64,000 bases of DNA from contig JBEEOW010000012.1 of the NCBI GenBank assembly GCA_041191405.1, positions 43,386 to 107,385 of the forward strand, in the 5' to 3' direction. Source of the DNA: JBEEOW01 sp041191405 (GTDB taxonomy: Bacteria; Bacteroidota; Bacteroidia; Cytophagales; UBA9547). Each line of letters begins with the position of its first letter. Within the stretch, counting starts at the first letter, position 1. The position numbers and the translations under genes are program-made. Below are positions 9,901 to 24,900 of the stretch, piece after piece. The notes beneath the pieces were generated by a model that was given only the letters and a program-made list of their open reading frames with translations, did not search any database and was not told the DNA's origin.

Positions 9901-12900
9901 TAGGAACATTATTAATCAATACCACCGCTGTTCCTGTTGCATTACCTGTACATGTAGTATTTTTAACTGAACTAATTGAATAAGTTGATGTTGCAGTTGG
10001 CGCTACATTTAATGTATATGGCGATGCAGCTACTCCAGTTATAGTAACAGGTGTTGTTCCATCGGTGTATGTAAAGTCCCAAGGTGCAGTTCCTGTAAAT
10101 GCTAGATTTAATTGACTCGCTGAAGTTCCATTACAAACACTACCTCCACCTGTTAAGTCAACAGTTGTGCTACAAGTACAAGTTGGGTCAAGAGCAGGTT
10201 TTACAGTAACAACTGCTGAATCTTTTCCAATACCTGTACATAATTTATCACTTACTGAGGTGATTTTATATTTAGTAGTTAATGTTGGAGTTACAGCCAA
10301 ACTATAAGGATTCGTACTTATTCCTGTGATTGTTACAGGGGTAGTTCCATCGGTATAAGTGAAATCCCACGGTGCTGTTCCTGAGAATACTACATTTATA
10401 TTTGATTGTTTTCCTGCACAAATTGTTTGCGAACCAGAAACCGTTGCATTAACAGTTGGATTTATAACTACATCTGTTGTTCCTGACGAAGTTCCTTTAC
10501 AGTTTGCATCAGTAATTGATGTAACCTTATATGTGGTTGAACTTATTGGTATTCCAGTAAACAAATATGGATTTGCTGTAATTCCAGAGATTGAAGTACT
10601 TTGCGTTCCATCGTTATAAGTCAAACTCCAAGGCGATGCACCAGTTAAATTTATACTTAATTGTGCAGTATCACCAGTACATAAAGTTTGTACACCTGTC
10701 ATAGTTGAAGTTGGTGCAGCATTTACTTGTATAATTACCGAACCTGTTCCTAAACCTGTACACGAAGCATCTTTTACAGTTTTGAATGAATAAGTTGTTG
10801 TACCCATTGGTGCAACTGATAATTTATATGGACTAGTAGCAATTCCAGCAATTGAAACATCACTAGCACCATTATTATAAGTTACAGTGTATGGAGCAGT
10901 TCCATTTAAATTAAATACCAATGTATCTATTCCGCCAGCACAAACACTTCCTCCACCTGTTAAAGTACCTGATGCCGATACACAAGTACATAGTGGGTCA
11001 TTGGCAGCCAATGCAGTTATGGTTGCAGTTCCTGAAGTTGTTGCATCACAATTTGCATCATTTGCAGCTGTTAAAGTTAAGGTTTGAGTTGCAGCCGCTG
11101 TAACAGATAATGTGTATGGCGAACTTGCAATTCCTTTTATTTGAGTACTTGAAATTCCATTTGAATAAGTTACATCCCATGGAGAAGTTCCTGTAAGAGC
11201 CAATGGCAAGGTGGTTGTACCGCCAGCACAAACACTTCCACTTCCACTTATTGCTACTGTTGGTTGAGTACCAACAATTACAGATGCATTTCCACTTACA
11301 GTTCCACTACAAGTAGCATCTTCAACAGCAATTAAACTATAAGTTGTTGTATTGCTTGGAGATACAGGAATTAAATATGGAGAAACAGCAATACCTGAAA
11401 TTGTATCGTTTGTTGTTCCATTTGAATAAACAATTTTCCATGGTTGTGTTCCTGTTAAATCAACTGTAATTTTACCTGTACCTGATTTACAAATATTTGC
11501 ACTTCCAGATAATGTTGCAGTTGGTGTATTATTCACTAACAATACTGCAGTACCAGTGGCACTTCCTGTACAAGATGCATTTGAAACAGTTGAAACAGAA
11601 TAAGTAGTGGTTGTACTTGGATTTACATTTAATAAATAAGGACTTGTTGTAATTCCAGATATAGTTTGAGGAACTACACCTGCAAGATATGTTAAATCCC
11701 AAGGTTGAGCACCTGTGAAATTAAATGTTAATTGCGAAGCTCCATTTCCAGCACAAACATTTCCTCCACCTGTTAAAGCAACAGTTGTACTACAAGTACA
11801 GGTTGGATCTAAGGCAGGTTTTACTGTTACCTTCGCTGAATCTACTCCAACACCAGTACAAACATTATCTTTTACTGATGTTATTTTATAGGTAGATGTC
11901 GAAGTTGGACTCACAACAAAACTGTAAGGATTAGTTGTAATTCCTGAAATAGTAACTGGTGTTGTACCATCAGTATAAGTTATATCCCAAGGAGATGTAC
12001 CTGTAAATACTACATTAATATTTGACTGTTTGCCTGCACAAATTGTTTGCGAACCAGACAATGTAGCCTTCACTGTTGGATTTATAACAATATCAGATTT
12101 TCCACTTGTTGTTCCTACACAATTATTATCGCTAATAGATGTAATTGTATAAGATACAGATGCATTAGGTGATGCAACAAATTGATATGGATTTGATGTA
12201 ACATTGGTCAATGAAGTTGAAATTGTGCCATCTGTATAAGTTAAACTCCAAGGAGATGCTCCTGTAAAGTTGATATCAACATTTGCATTTGCGCCTGCAC
12301 AAATGGTTTGTGTTCCTGCCATACTTGCAGTTGGTGCTGAATTAACTTGTATTGCAGCACTTCCCGAACCAATGCCTGTACAAGTTGCATCTTGTACTGT
12401 TTTGAATGTATAAGTTGTTGTTGCTACTGGCGATACACTCAAAGTATATGGACTTACATTGATGCCCGAAATTACAACATCTGCTGTTCCATTATTGTAG
12501 GTAATAGTGTATGGTTTTGTTCCTGTTAAGGTAAATACCAAATTACTTGTACTTCCCGAACAAATACTTCCGCCTCCTATCATTGTGCCACTTGCTGCTA
12601 CACATGAACATAATGGGTCATTTGCTGCTAACACATTGATTGCTGCTGTTCCTGAGGTTGTTGCTGTACAGTTTGCATCATTTGCTGCTGTTAAGCTATA
12701 AGTTTCAGTTGCGCCTGCTGTTACATTTACTGTGTATGGCGATGTTAAAATATTGGTTACTTGGGTACTTGTTGTTCCGTTGGTATAAGTTACAGACCAA
12801 GGTGCTGTACCTGTTAAAGTTATTGGGAAACTGCTCGCTCCTGCTGGACAAACCGTTCCACCTCCACTGATACTTGCTGTTGCTTGTGTTCTTACATTTA

Positions 12901-15900
12901 CCGTTGCTGTTCCACTCACTGTTCCTGCACAACTCGCATCTGTTACTGATACTAAATTATAAGTTGTACTTGTACTTGGTGTTACATCTATTCCGTAAGG
13001 TGATACATTGATTCCTGAAATTGTAGTATTCGTTGTACCGTCAGTGTAAACCAATGTATATGGTTTTGCTCCTGTAAATGCTACATTGATTGTTGCTTGG
13101 GTACTCGCACAAACTGTTGATGTTCCTGATAAGGTTGCTGTTGGTAATGTATTTCTTGTAACTACTGCACTTCCACTCCATGAACCTGCACAAGTATTAT
13201 CTGTCAATGCAGTTAATGTATAAGTACTTGTTGTTGCTGGTGCTACTGAGAATACGTATGGACTTGTTGTGATTCCTGAAATTGTTACTGGTGTAGTACC
13301 ATCTGTATAGGTCAAACTCCATGGTTGAGTACCTTGTAATGTTGCTGTTAAGTTCGCATTACCTGCTCCGCAAATTGCAGTACCTCCTGTCAATACTGCA
13401 TCTGCTGTACAAATACAGGTTGGGTCGTTTGCTGGTTTTACGGTTACTATGGTATTACCACTTGCTGTTCCTGTACATGAACCATCTGCAATAGTGGTTA
13501 ATGTATAAGTAGTTGTAATTGTTGGAGATACATTAAACGAATACGGACTTGTATTAATACCCGATAATGTTGTTGGTGTAGTTCCATCAGTATAAGTGAT
13601 ATCGTAAGGTGGAGTGCCAGTGATTAATAAATTCAAGTTGGTTGATACACCCGAACATATTGTTGTTCCACCTGTGATACTTACTGTTGGTGCTGTGTTT
13701 ACAGCAACAGTTGCCGAACCTGAAACTGTTCCAGAACATTGTGCATTACTTACACTTGTTAAAGTATATAATGTACTTGTTGCTGGTGTTACAGATAAAG
13801 TATATGGTGACGATGCTACGCCTGTGATTGTTTTAGTTGTTGTGCCATCCGAGTATGCAAATGTCCATGGTGATGCGCCTGTGAAGGTTACAGTCATTGT
13901 GCCTGTTCCACCTGCGCAAATGTTGTCGGAGCCTGATAGGTCTGCTGTTGGAATTGTATTTACTTGAACCACCGCACTTCCCGAACCAATACCTGTACAA
14001 GTTGCGTCTTGTACTGTTTTGAATGTATAAGTTGTGGTTGAAACTGGCGATACACTCAAAGTATATGGACTTGCATTGATGCCTGAAATCACAACATCAG
14101 CTGTTCCATTATTGTAGGTAATGGTGTATGGTTTTGTTCCTGTTAAGGTAAATACTAAATTACTTGTACTTCCCGAACAAATACTTCCGCCACCTGTCAT
14201 TGTGCCACTTGCTGCTACACATGAACATAATGGGTCATTTGCTGCTAACACATTGATTGCTGCTGTTCCTGAGGTTGTTGCTGTACAGTTTGCATCATTT
14301 GCTGCTGTTAAGCTATAAGTTTCAGTTGCGCCTGCTGTTACATTTACTGTGTATGGCGATGTTAAAATATTGGTTACTTGGGTACTTGTTGTTCCGTTGG
14401 TATAAGTTACAGACCAAGGTGCTGTACCTGTTAAAGTTATTGGGAAACTGCTCGCTCCTGCTGGACAAACCGTTCCACCTCCACTGATACTTGCTGTTGC
14501 TTGTGTTCTTACATTTACCGTTGCTGTTCCACTCACTGTTCCTGCACAACTCGCATCTGTTACTGATACTAAATTATAAGTTGTACTTGTACTTGGTGTT
14601 ACATCTATTCCGTAAGGTGATACATTGATTCCTGAAATTGTAGTATTCGTTGTACCGTCAGTGTAAACCAATGTATATGGTTTTGCTCCTGTAAATGCTA
14701 CATTGATTGTTGCTTGGGTACTCGCACAAACTGTTGATGTTCCTGATAAGGTTGCTGTTGGTAATGTATTTCTTGTAACTACTGCACTTCCACTCCATGA
14801 ACCTGCACAAGTATTATCTGTCAATGCAGTTAATGTATAAGTACTTGTTGTTGCTGGTGCTACTGAGAATACGTATGGACTTGTTGTGATTCCTGAAATT
14901 GTTACTGGTGTAGTACCATCTGTATAGGTCAAACTCCATGGTTGAGTACCTTGTAATGTTGCTGTTAAGTTCGCATTACCTGCTCCGCAAATTGCAGTAC
15001 CTCCTGTCAATACTGCATCTGCTGTACAAATACAGGTTGGGTCGTTTGCTGGTTTTACGGTTACTATGGTATTACCACTTGCTGTTCCTGTACATGAACC
15101 ATCTGCAATAGTGGTTAATGTATAAGTAGTTGTAATTGTTGGAGATACATTAAACGAATACGGACTTGTATTAATACCCGATAATGTTGTTGGTGTAGTT
15201 CCATCAGTATAAGTGATATCGTAAGGTGGAGTGCCAGTGATTAATAAATTCAAGTTGGTTGATACACCCGAACATATTGTTGTTCCACCTGTGATACTTA
15301 CTGTTGGTGCTGTGTTTACAGCAACAGTTGCCGAACCTGAAACTGTTCCAGAACATTGTGCATTACTTACACTTGTTAAAGTATATAATGTACTTGTTGC
15401 TGGTGTTACAGATAAAGTATATGGTGACGATGCTACGCCTGTGATTGTTTTAGTTGTTGTGCCATCCGAGTATGCAAATGTCCATGGTGATGCGCCTGTG
15501 AAGGTTACAGTCATTGTGCCTGTTCCACCTGCGCAAATGTTGTCGGAGCCTGAAATTGTTGCAGTTGGTGCAGGATTAACATTTACTAAAGCATTTCCAG
15601 AACTACTTCCTGTACAAGCTTGATCTGAAATAGTAGTTACAGAATAAGTTGCAGTTGCACTCGGACTTACGCTTAATGAATAAGGAGTAGTATTGATTCC
15701 TGTTAAATTTACAGGAGTTGTTCCATCTGTATAAGTTAAATCCCAAGGTTTTGTACCTGTTAACGCAATACTAATTGATGCATTATTACCCGTACAAATC
15801 GTTGAACCTCCTGTTACAGTTGCTGTTGCTAAACAACTACAAGTTGGATGCGAGCTTGGTAAAACTGTTACTACTGCTGTACCTGAAACAGAACCACTTC

Positions 15901-18900
15901 CACATGAACCGGCATCAGAAACAGAAACTAAAGTATAAGTTCTTGTTGAACTTGGACTCACACTTAATGAATATGCATTTGTATTTATGCCTGAAATAGT
16001 CGTTGAGGCCGATCCATCATTATAAACTATGGTATAAGGAGCAGTTCCTGTTAAAGCAAAACTTAAGTTTGTTGATTTTGTATCACAAATTGAAGCTGTT
16101 CCAGTAATTGTTGCTGTAGGGCCAGATTGAATTGTTACAACAGCCGAACCACTTACTGTTCCAGAACAAGTATTATCTGATAAAGAAACTAATGAATAAG
16201 TTGTAGTTACAGTTGGCGAGACAGACACAACATAAGGACTTGCAACAATTCCAGAAATAGAAACAGGAGTTGTTCCATCTGTATAAGTTAACGACCAAGG
16301 TTGAGTACCCGTGAAGGCAAAAGAAAGATTTGTTGCTACACCTGAACAAACACCTGCATTTCCTGAAATCACACCTGTAGGAACTGTATTTTTCAAAATT
16401 ACAGCACTTCCAGAACCTGAACCAGTACATGAATTATCAGCAATGCTACTAATTGTGTATGTTGCATTTGCCGAAGGCGAAACTGAAACTGTATATGGTG
16501 TTGTTGTAATTCCTGATATTGTTACAGGAGTTGTTCCATCTGTATAAGTTAAATTGAATGGTTGTTGACCAACTAAGGCAAAATCTAAGTTTGTACTTCC
16601 TGCAGCACAAATACTACCTCCACCAGTTAAAGTTGCAGAAGCGTTACATAAAACACAAGTTGGGTCATTGGCTAATTTTAACGTTACCGTTGTTGTTCCA
16701 CTTGCAATACCTGAACAAGATGCATCACTAACAGCTGTTACACTATAAGTGGTAGTACTTGCAGGAGTTACACTTAAACTATATGGATTTGTAGTTATTC
16801 CTGTAATTGTATTTGAAACTGTTCCATCAGAATAAGTAACATCCCAAGGAGATGTTCCTGTTAAAATGAAATTTATATTTGTACTCACACTTGGGCAAAT
16901 AGATGTCCCTCCCGAAATAGTAGCCGTTGGAGCCGCATTGATAGAAACAGTTGCAGCACTTGATGTTGTACCTGTGCAATTTGCATCAGCTATTGATGTT
17001 AGCGTATAAACAGTTGTTGCAGCTGGATTTACAGTTAATGTGTAAGGTGATAAAGAAACTCCAGTGATTGAATTAGTAGTTGTTCCATCGCTGTAAGAGA
17101 AATTCCAAGGTTGAGTACCTGTAAATGCAACATTTAGCGAAGCTGATGAACCATTACAAATTGATTGGTTTGGAGAAATAGTTGCAGTTGGATTAGTATT
17201 TACCTGAATTACAGCATTTCCCGAAGTTGTACCAAAACAAATTGCATCATTCACAGAAGTAACTGTATATGTTGTATTTACAATAGGATTTACCGAAACA
17301 GTATATGGAGAACTTGGTATTCCTGTTAATGTTGTTGGAGTTACACCATCCGAATAAGTAATATTCCATGGAGCTGTACCTGTTAATGCAACGCTAAAAC
17401 TTGTACCAACACCACCTGAACATATTGATTTTGAACCAGAAACAGTTGCAGTTACTGCACAATTACATAATGGGTCAGATGGCAATAATTTAGTAATTAC
17501 AGCCGAACCAGAAACAGTTCCAGAACAATTCAAATCATTTACACTAACTAATGAATAAGTTGTAGTTGTTGCTGGACTTACAGTAATTGAATATGGAGAT
17601 GAAGTAATTCCGCTTACAGTTGTATTCGTTGAACCATTTGAGTAAACTATAGTCCAAGGTTGAGAACCCGTTAATGTATAAGTTAAACTGGCTGTTTGAC
17701 CGGCACAAATACTTGCTGTTCCTGAAATACTTGCTGTTGGCAAAGTTCTTACATTTATAATTGCTGACCCTGCTCCAGTATTTGAACAATAAATATCACT
17801 AACTGTATTTACAGAATATGTTTTTGTTGTACTTGGATTAACTAAAAACGAATAAGGACTCGTTGTTAAACCACTCACATTTACAGGAGTAACTCCATCA
17901 GTATATTGTAAAGCCCAAGGTTGAGAACCAGTTAAAACAACATTCACTGTACTTGAAGTACCATTACATAAAGTATTACTTCCTGAAATATTTGCAGTTG
18001 GTAAAGCATTCACAACTACAGGTGCAGTACCTGTTTTTGAGCCAGTACAAACTGAGTCGCTGATTGTTGTAATACTATACGTTTTGTTACTTGTTGGAGA
18101 AACATTTACTGAATATGATGATGTTGTAATTCCAGAAATTGTTGTTGGTGTTGTTCCATCAGTATAAGTGATAGACCAAGGTTTAACACCATTTAATGTA
18201 AATTGCAAAGGCGTATTTCCACCGATACAAATATTCCCACCACCTGTTAAAGTTGCATCTGCAGTACATGTACAAGTTGGACTTCCTGCAGCATTCACGG
18301 TAATTAAGGCACTACCAACTGCATTTCCTGAACATTGTGCATCATTTACACTTACCAATGAATAAGTTGTTGTTACAGTTGGAGCAACACCTAATAAATA
18401 TGGTGATGATGTTATTCCCGAAATAGATGTATTGTTTGATCCATCAGAATAAACGATAGTCCAAGGTTGAGAACCAGTTAAAACAAAGTTTAAGTTGGTA
18501 ATATTTCCTGCACAAATAGTTGTTGCACCAGATACAGTTGCTGAAGGCAAAGGATTTACATTAATTGCAGTAGTTCCAGTTCCAGAACCTGTACAAGTAT
18601 TATCAGTTACCGAAGTCACACTGTAAGTTCTTGTTGATGATGGACTAACAGTTAAATTATAAGGAGTGGTTGTAATGCCTGAAATAGTTACAGGAGCTAC
18701 ACCATCAGTATAAGTTAAGCTAAATGGTTGAGTTCCTGTTAATGCAAAAGTAATCCCCGCAGAACCACCGGCACAAATATTACCACCTCCTGAAATTACG
18801 GCTTGTGTTGAACAAGTACTACAAGTTGGATCATTTGGCGCTTTCACTGTAACCGTTGCCGAACCAACACCATTTCCTGTACAATTTGCATCAGAAACAG

Positions 18901-21900
18901 CTGTAATACTATACGTTGTAGTGGCTGCAGGCGAAATTGGAATTACATAAGGACTAGAAGTAATTCCTGTTATTGTCACAGGAGTTACACCGTTGGTATA
19001 AGTTACCGACCAAGGTTGAGTTCCTGTTAAAAGTAAATTTAAGTTTGTATTTACCCCCGGACAAATACTTGCAGTACCAGTAATATTTGCATTCGGTTTA
19101 GCATTTACTACTACCGATGCTGAACCTGAACCAGCAACACTACATCCATTTGCATCATCAACTGATGTTACAGAATATGTTCTTGAACTTAAAGGACTTA
19201 CAGAATAACTATAAGGTGAAGCTGAAATTCCAGAGATAGTTGTGGTTGTTAATCCATCAAATAAAGCAATAGTATAAGGTTGTGTACCTGTAAATGCTAC
19301 ATCAACATTTGATGAAGAACCCGTACATAATGTTCCTCCTCCTGAAACCACAGCTGTAGGTGCAGTTTTTACAACTACAGTCGCCGAACCTGCTCCTGCT
19401 CCAGAACAACTTGCATTTGAAACACTTGTAATTGAGTATGTTTTTGTTGTAGATGGACTTACACTGAATGTATATGGACTTGCTGCTATTCCTGTGATTG
19501 TAACAGGAGTTGTGCCATCGGTATAGGTTAAAGACCAAGGTTGTGTTCCTGTCAATACAACTGATAAATCTTTAGATGAACCATTACAAATACTTCCACT
19601 TCCTGATAATGTAGCCGAAACAACACAAGTACACAATGGGTCTGCAGGAGCTCTTACAGTTATAACTGCACTTCCTGATGATGTTCCTGCACCACAAGCT
19701 GCAGCATCAGTTACAGAAGTTATTGAATATGTTTGGGTAGATGCTGGTGATACTGAAATTGAATATGGACTAGATGTAATTCCAGAAATGGTTACAGGTG
19801 TTGTACCATCAGTATAGATAATTGTCCAAGGTTGAGTTCCTGTTAAAACAACGCCTAAATTTGTACTCAGTCCTGGACATATAGTTGCAGTTCCTGAAAT
19901 GGTGGCTGTAGGTTTTGATTTTATTGTAACCAATGATGAACCTGTTCCAACAGCTGAACAATTTAAATCACTTACATTTGAAACGGTATATGTTGAAGTA
20001 CTTGCTGGACTTACACTAAATGTATATGGACTCGTTGCAATTGCAGAAACAGTTACTGGTGTAGTGCCATCGGTATAAGTTAATGACCAAGGCTGAGCTC
20101 CAGTTAATGCAACACTTAAATTTGTACTTACTCCGGCACATACGTTTCCACTTCCTGAAATTGCAGCTGTTGGAGTTGCATTTACATTTACCAAAGCAGT
20201 ACCACTTGTATTCCCTGTACATGAAGCATCAGCAACTGATACCATTGAATAAGTTGCACTTGCACTTGGAGATACAGCCAGTGAATAAGGAGAACTTGAA
20301 ATACCTGAAATAGAACTTGTAGTTACACCATTTGAGTAAACAATTGACCAAGGTTGAGAACCTGTTAATGCAACACTTAAATTAGTAGAGTTACCATTGC
20401 AAATTGTAGCTGCACCACTTAAAGTTGCAGTAGGTTTTGGAGTTACTACAATACTTGCAGTTCCTGTTGCAGTTCCTGTACAATTTGCATCTGTTACAGA
20501 TGTTAAACTATAAGTTTTATTTGATGAAGGAGAAACTGTAATTAAATATGGACTAGAAGTAATCCCCGAAATAGTAACTGGCGTAACTCCATCAGTATAA
20601 GTAATTGACCAAGGTTGTGTTCCTGCTAAGGCTACACTTAAATTTGCAGTACCTCCATTACAAATAGTTGAACCTCCTGTTAATGTAGCAGTTGCAAGAC
20701 ATGTACATGTTGGGTCTGATGGTAATTTTTTAGTAATAACAACCGAACCTGCAGCTGTATTTGTACAATTTGCATCAGCAACATTTGTAAATGAATAAGT
20801 TGTTGTTGCCGCAGGTGAAACACTCAAACTATATGGGCTTGAAGCAATTCCAGAAATAACAGTTGAAGCTCCTCCCGTATTATATGTAATAGAATATGGC
20901 GCTGTTCCTGTTAATGTTAAACTTATATTCGTTGATTGTCCGGCACATATACTTGTAGTCCCAGCTGCTGCTAATGTAGGATTAGTTCTTACTGTAACCA
21001 CTGCAGTTCCAGAACCTGCTTGCGAACAATAAATATCACTTACTGAGGTTACAGTATAAGTTGTTGTTGAACTTGGACTTGCAGTAAATGTATAAGGTGA
21101 TATAGCAATTCCAGTAACTGTTACAGGTGTAGTTCCATCAGTATAAGTTAAACCCCAAGGTTGTGAGCCTGTTAATGCAACTGAAATAGTTGCCGAACCT
21201 GAACCACAATAACTTGCCGAACCTGAAATAACTCCTGTTGGTAACGGACGAACTGTTAATAATGCTGAACCACTCGTTGTTCCGGCACAGTTTGCATCGC
21301 TTACTGCGGTTAAAGTATATGTTTTTGTACTAGAAGGTGATACTGAAAATGTATATGGAGAAGATGTAATACCAGTTATTGAAGCACTAACTGTTCCATC
21401 AGAATAAGTAATATCCCAAGGTTGCGAGCCTGTTAACGTTGCCGTCAATGTTGATGATGTACTCGCACACATGGTAGCACTTCCTGTTAAAGCAGCTGTT
21501 GGATTTGTATTCATTGTAACCAATGCAGTCCCCGAAGCAGTTCCTGTACAATTTGCATCACTAACACTTGTAATTGTGTATGTGGTATTTACAACAGGAC
21601 TAACTGATAAAGTATATGAACTTGAAGTTATTCCAGTAATTGTTATTGGTGCTCCTCCAGAATTATAAGTTATACTGAATGGCTGTGTACCTGTTAATGC
21701 TACATTCAAACTTGCTGATGTACCGCTACAAATTGATTGCGTTCCAGTTAGAACTGCTGCCGTAGTACAAGTACAAGTTGGGTCAAGTGCTGGTTTCACA
21801 ATTACAGTTGCAGAGCCAACTGGCGTACCCGAACAACCCGATGATGTAATTGTTGAAACTGTATAAGATTTTGTTGATGCTGGCGATACCGAATAAGTAT

Positions 21901-24900
21901 ATGGTGATGTTGAAATTCCAGTCAAAGATGTTGTTGTAGTTCCATCAGAGAATGCTAAATTCCAAGGTTGTGAACCTGTTAAAGCAAAGTTTAAATTAGA
22001 GCTATTTCCTGGACAAATACTTGCACTTCCTGAAATAGTGGCAGTAACTCCAGTAATTACAGTTACGGTTGCTGAACCTGCACCAACATTACTACAACCC
22101 GAAGCATCAGTAACACTGGTTATTGAATAAGTTTTTGTTGAAGCTGGACTAACTGAAAAAGTATATGGACTTGTTGCAATTCCTGAAATTGTAACAGGTG
22201 TTGTTCCATCTGTATAAATAATTGTGTAAGGTGCTGTTCCTGTCAAGGTTGCTGTCAATGTTTTACTTGCAGCAGCACATATTGAACCACTACCTGATAA
22301 TGTTGCAGTTGGTGAAGTTTTAATAGTAACTGTTGCACTTCCAGAGAATGTTCCTGAACAATTTGCATCACTTACGCTTGTAATATTAAAAGTTGAAGTT
22401 ACTGTTGGAGCAACAGTTAAGGTATAAGGAGAAGCAGCAATTCCGTTAACAGTCACAGGAGTTGTGCCATCAGTGTAAGTAACCGACCAAGGTTGTGTTC
22501 CCGTTAAAACTAAATTTAAATTAGTATTTACTCCACTACAAGTATTACCAGAACCAGACAATGTTGCAGTTGGAACAGTGTTTACATTTACAGTAGCCGT
22601 TCCAACTCCTGCATTATTACAATTTACATCTGATACTGTTGTAACTGTATAATTTTTTGAACTAGAAGGAGAAACATTAACAGTATATGACGATGTTGAA
22701 ATATTAGTAATACTATTTATTACAGAACCATCTGAATAATTAATTGCCCAAGGTTGAGCACCTGTCATAGTAACTACAAATGAGCCACTTGCACCATTAC
22801 AGATTGTGCTTGTTCCACTCACCGATGCAGTCGGTAAAGCATTTACCGTCATTACAGCACCACCACCAGTCAAACCGGCACAGTTTGCATCAACTACGGA
22901 TGTCAGCGAATACGAACTTGAAACTAATGGATTAACTGTTATTATATAAGGTGTAGTTGTAATTCCTGAAATTGTTACAGGAGTAGCTCCATTAGTATAA
23001 GTGATTGTCCAAGGTTGAGTACCGGTTAATGCAATACTTAAATTTGTTGGAGTTCCTGCACATATTGTTGCCCCTCCACTCATTGTTGCAGTTGGTTTTG
23101 GGCTAACAGTTACGGCTGCAGTTCCTGAGGCATTTCCAGAGCAATTATTATCTGCAATACTAACTAAGCTATAAGTTCTAGTACTTGCTGGGGAAACGTT
23201 AAAAGTGTATGGATTAATGCTTATACCTGACACAGTAGTATTTGTAGAGCCATCAGTATAAACCATATTCCATGGTTGAGCTCCTGTTAAAGCTACACTC
23301 AATACTTTATTTGAACCTGTACAAATACTTCCTGCACCTGACAATACTGCAGAAGCTGCGCAAGTACATAATGGATCGGTTGGTAACAATACAGTAATTG
23401 CAGCACTACCACTGAAGGTTCCACTACATCCAGAAGCTGTAACGTTTGTTAAAGTATAAGTAGTGGTAGCTGCAGGAGAAACTGAAATTGAATATGGAGA
23501 TGCACTAATACCTGTAATTGTTACAGGAGTTGTTCCATCAGTATATGTTATACTCCAAGGTTGAGTACCTGTAAGGGTTACTGTTAAATTAGTAGATTTT
23601 GTCGGACAAATTGATGTGGTTCCTGTAATTGTAGCTGTTGGCAAAGCAGAAACTGAAATGATAGCACTTCCTGAATTTGTGCCGGCACATGCACTCGCAT
23701 CTGACAATGTTGTTACTGAATACGTTTTTGTACTTGAAGGACTTACACTAAAAGTATATGGGCTTGAATTTTGATTAGTAACAGTAACTGGTGTTGTTCC
23801 ATCAGTATAAGTAAAGTTCCAAGGTGCAGTTCCTGTTAAAGCAACACTCACATTAGTAGATGAGCCACTACAGATTGTAGCTGTTCCAGAGGTTGTTGAA
23901 GTTGGCGCTGCATTTACAGTAACTTTGGCACTTCCAGAAGGAACCCCTCCACAATTTACATCTGTTACAGAAACTAAAGTAAAAGTTTTAGTTGATACTG
24001 GTGTTACTAAAAAATTATATGGAGATGTTGTAATTCCATTTATTGTAGTGGATATTATACCATCAGAATAATCAATTGACCATGGCTGTGTACCGGTTAA
24101 GGTTGTGGTCAAAGTAGCGGTTTGTCCTGAACAAATAGTAGTAGCCCCTGTTAAACTAGCAGTAGGTGTACTTCCAACATTTACAGTCGCACTTCCAAGC
24201 CCTAATCCAGTACAACCACTTGAAGTTACACTAGTAACTGTATAAGTTTTAGTAGAATTAGGAGATACACTTAATGTATAAGGACTAACAGATACACCAT
24301 TTATCGTAACTGGAGTAATTCCATCAGTATATACAAAACTCCAAGGTTGATTGCCAGTAAAAGTTACATCTAAATCAGCTTGATCTCCAATACAAATATT
24401 TGCACTACCTGATATAGTGGCAGTAGGAGTTTCATTAACAGTTACTAAAGCTGAACCAGATGTAGTTCCAGAACAAGCAGCATCAATAACTGAACTCAAT
24501 GTAAATGTACTTGTATTTGTAGGACTCACTGATAAAGTATAAGGACTTAAAGTAATTCCTGAAATTGTGGCAGGCGAACTTCCATCAGTATAAGTAATAC
24601 TCCAAGGTTGAGAACCAGTTAATGTTACTGTTAAATTAGTAGATAATCCAGAACAAATCGTTGCTGTACCAGAAATAGATGCAGTTGGCATAGTTGCCAT
24701 ACTTATTACTGCTGAACCAGAAACAGTTCCTGAACAAATTGCATCACTTACTCCTGTTAAAGTATAAGTCGTATTTACTACAGGGCTAACTGATACTGTA
24801 TATGGGCTTGATGTAATTCCATTTATAGTAACAGGAGTAGTTCCATCAGTATAGGTTATACTCCATGGTTGATTACCAGTTAAGGTAAAAAGTAAATTTG

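Noticed and set aside
12705..14549. Two identical 75-codon minus-strand frames (12705-12932 and 14322-14549)
   Set aside because: They are out-of-frame readings of the duplicated 1,617-bp block, not separate genes.
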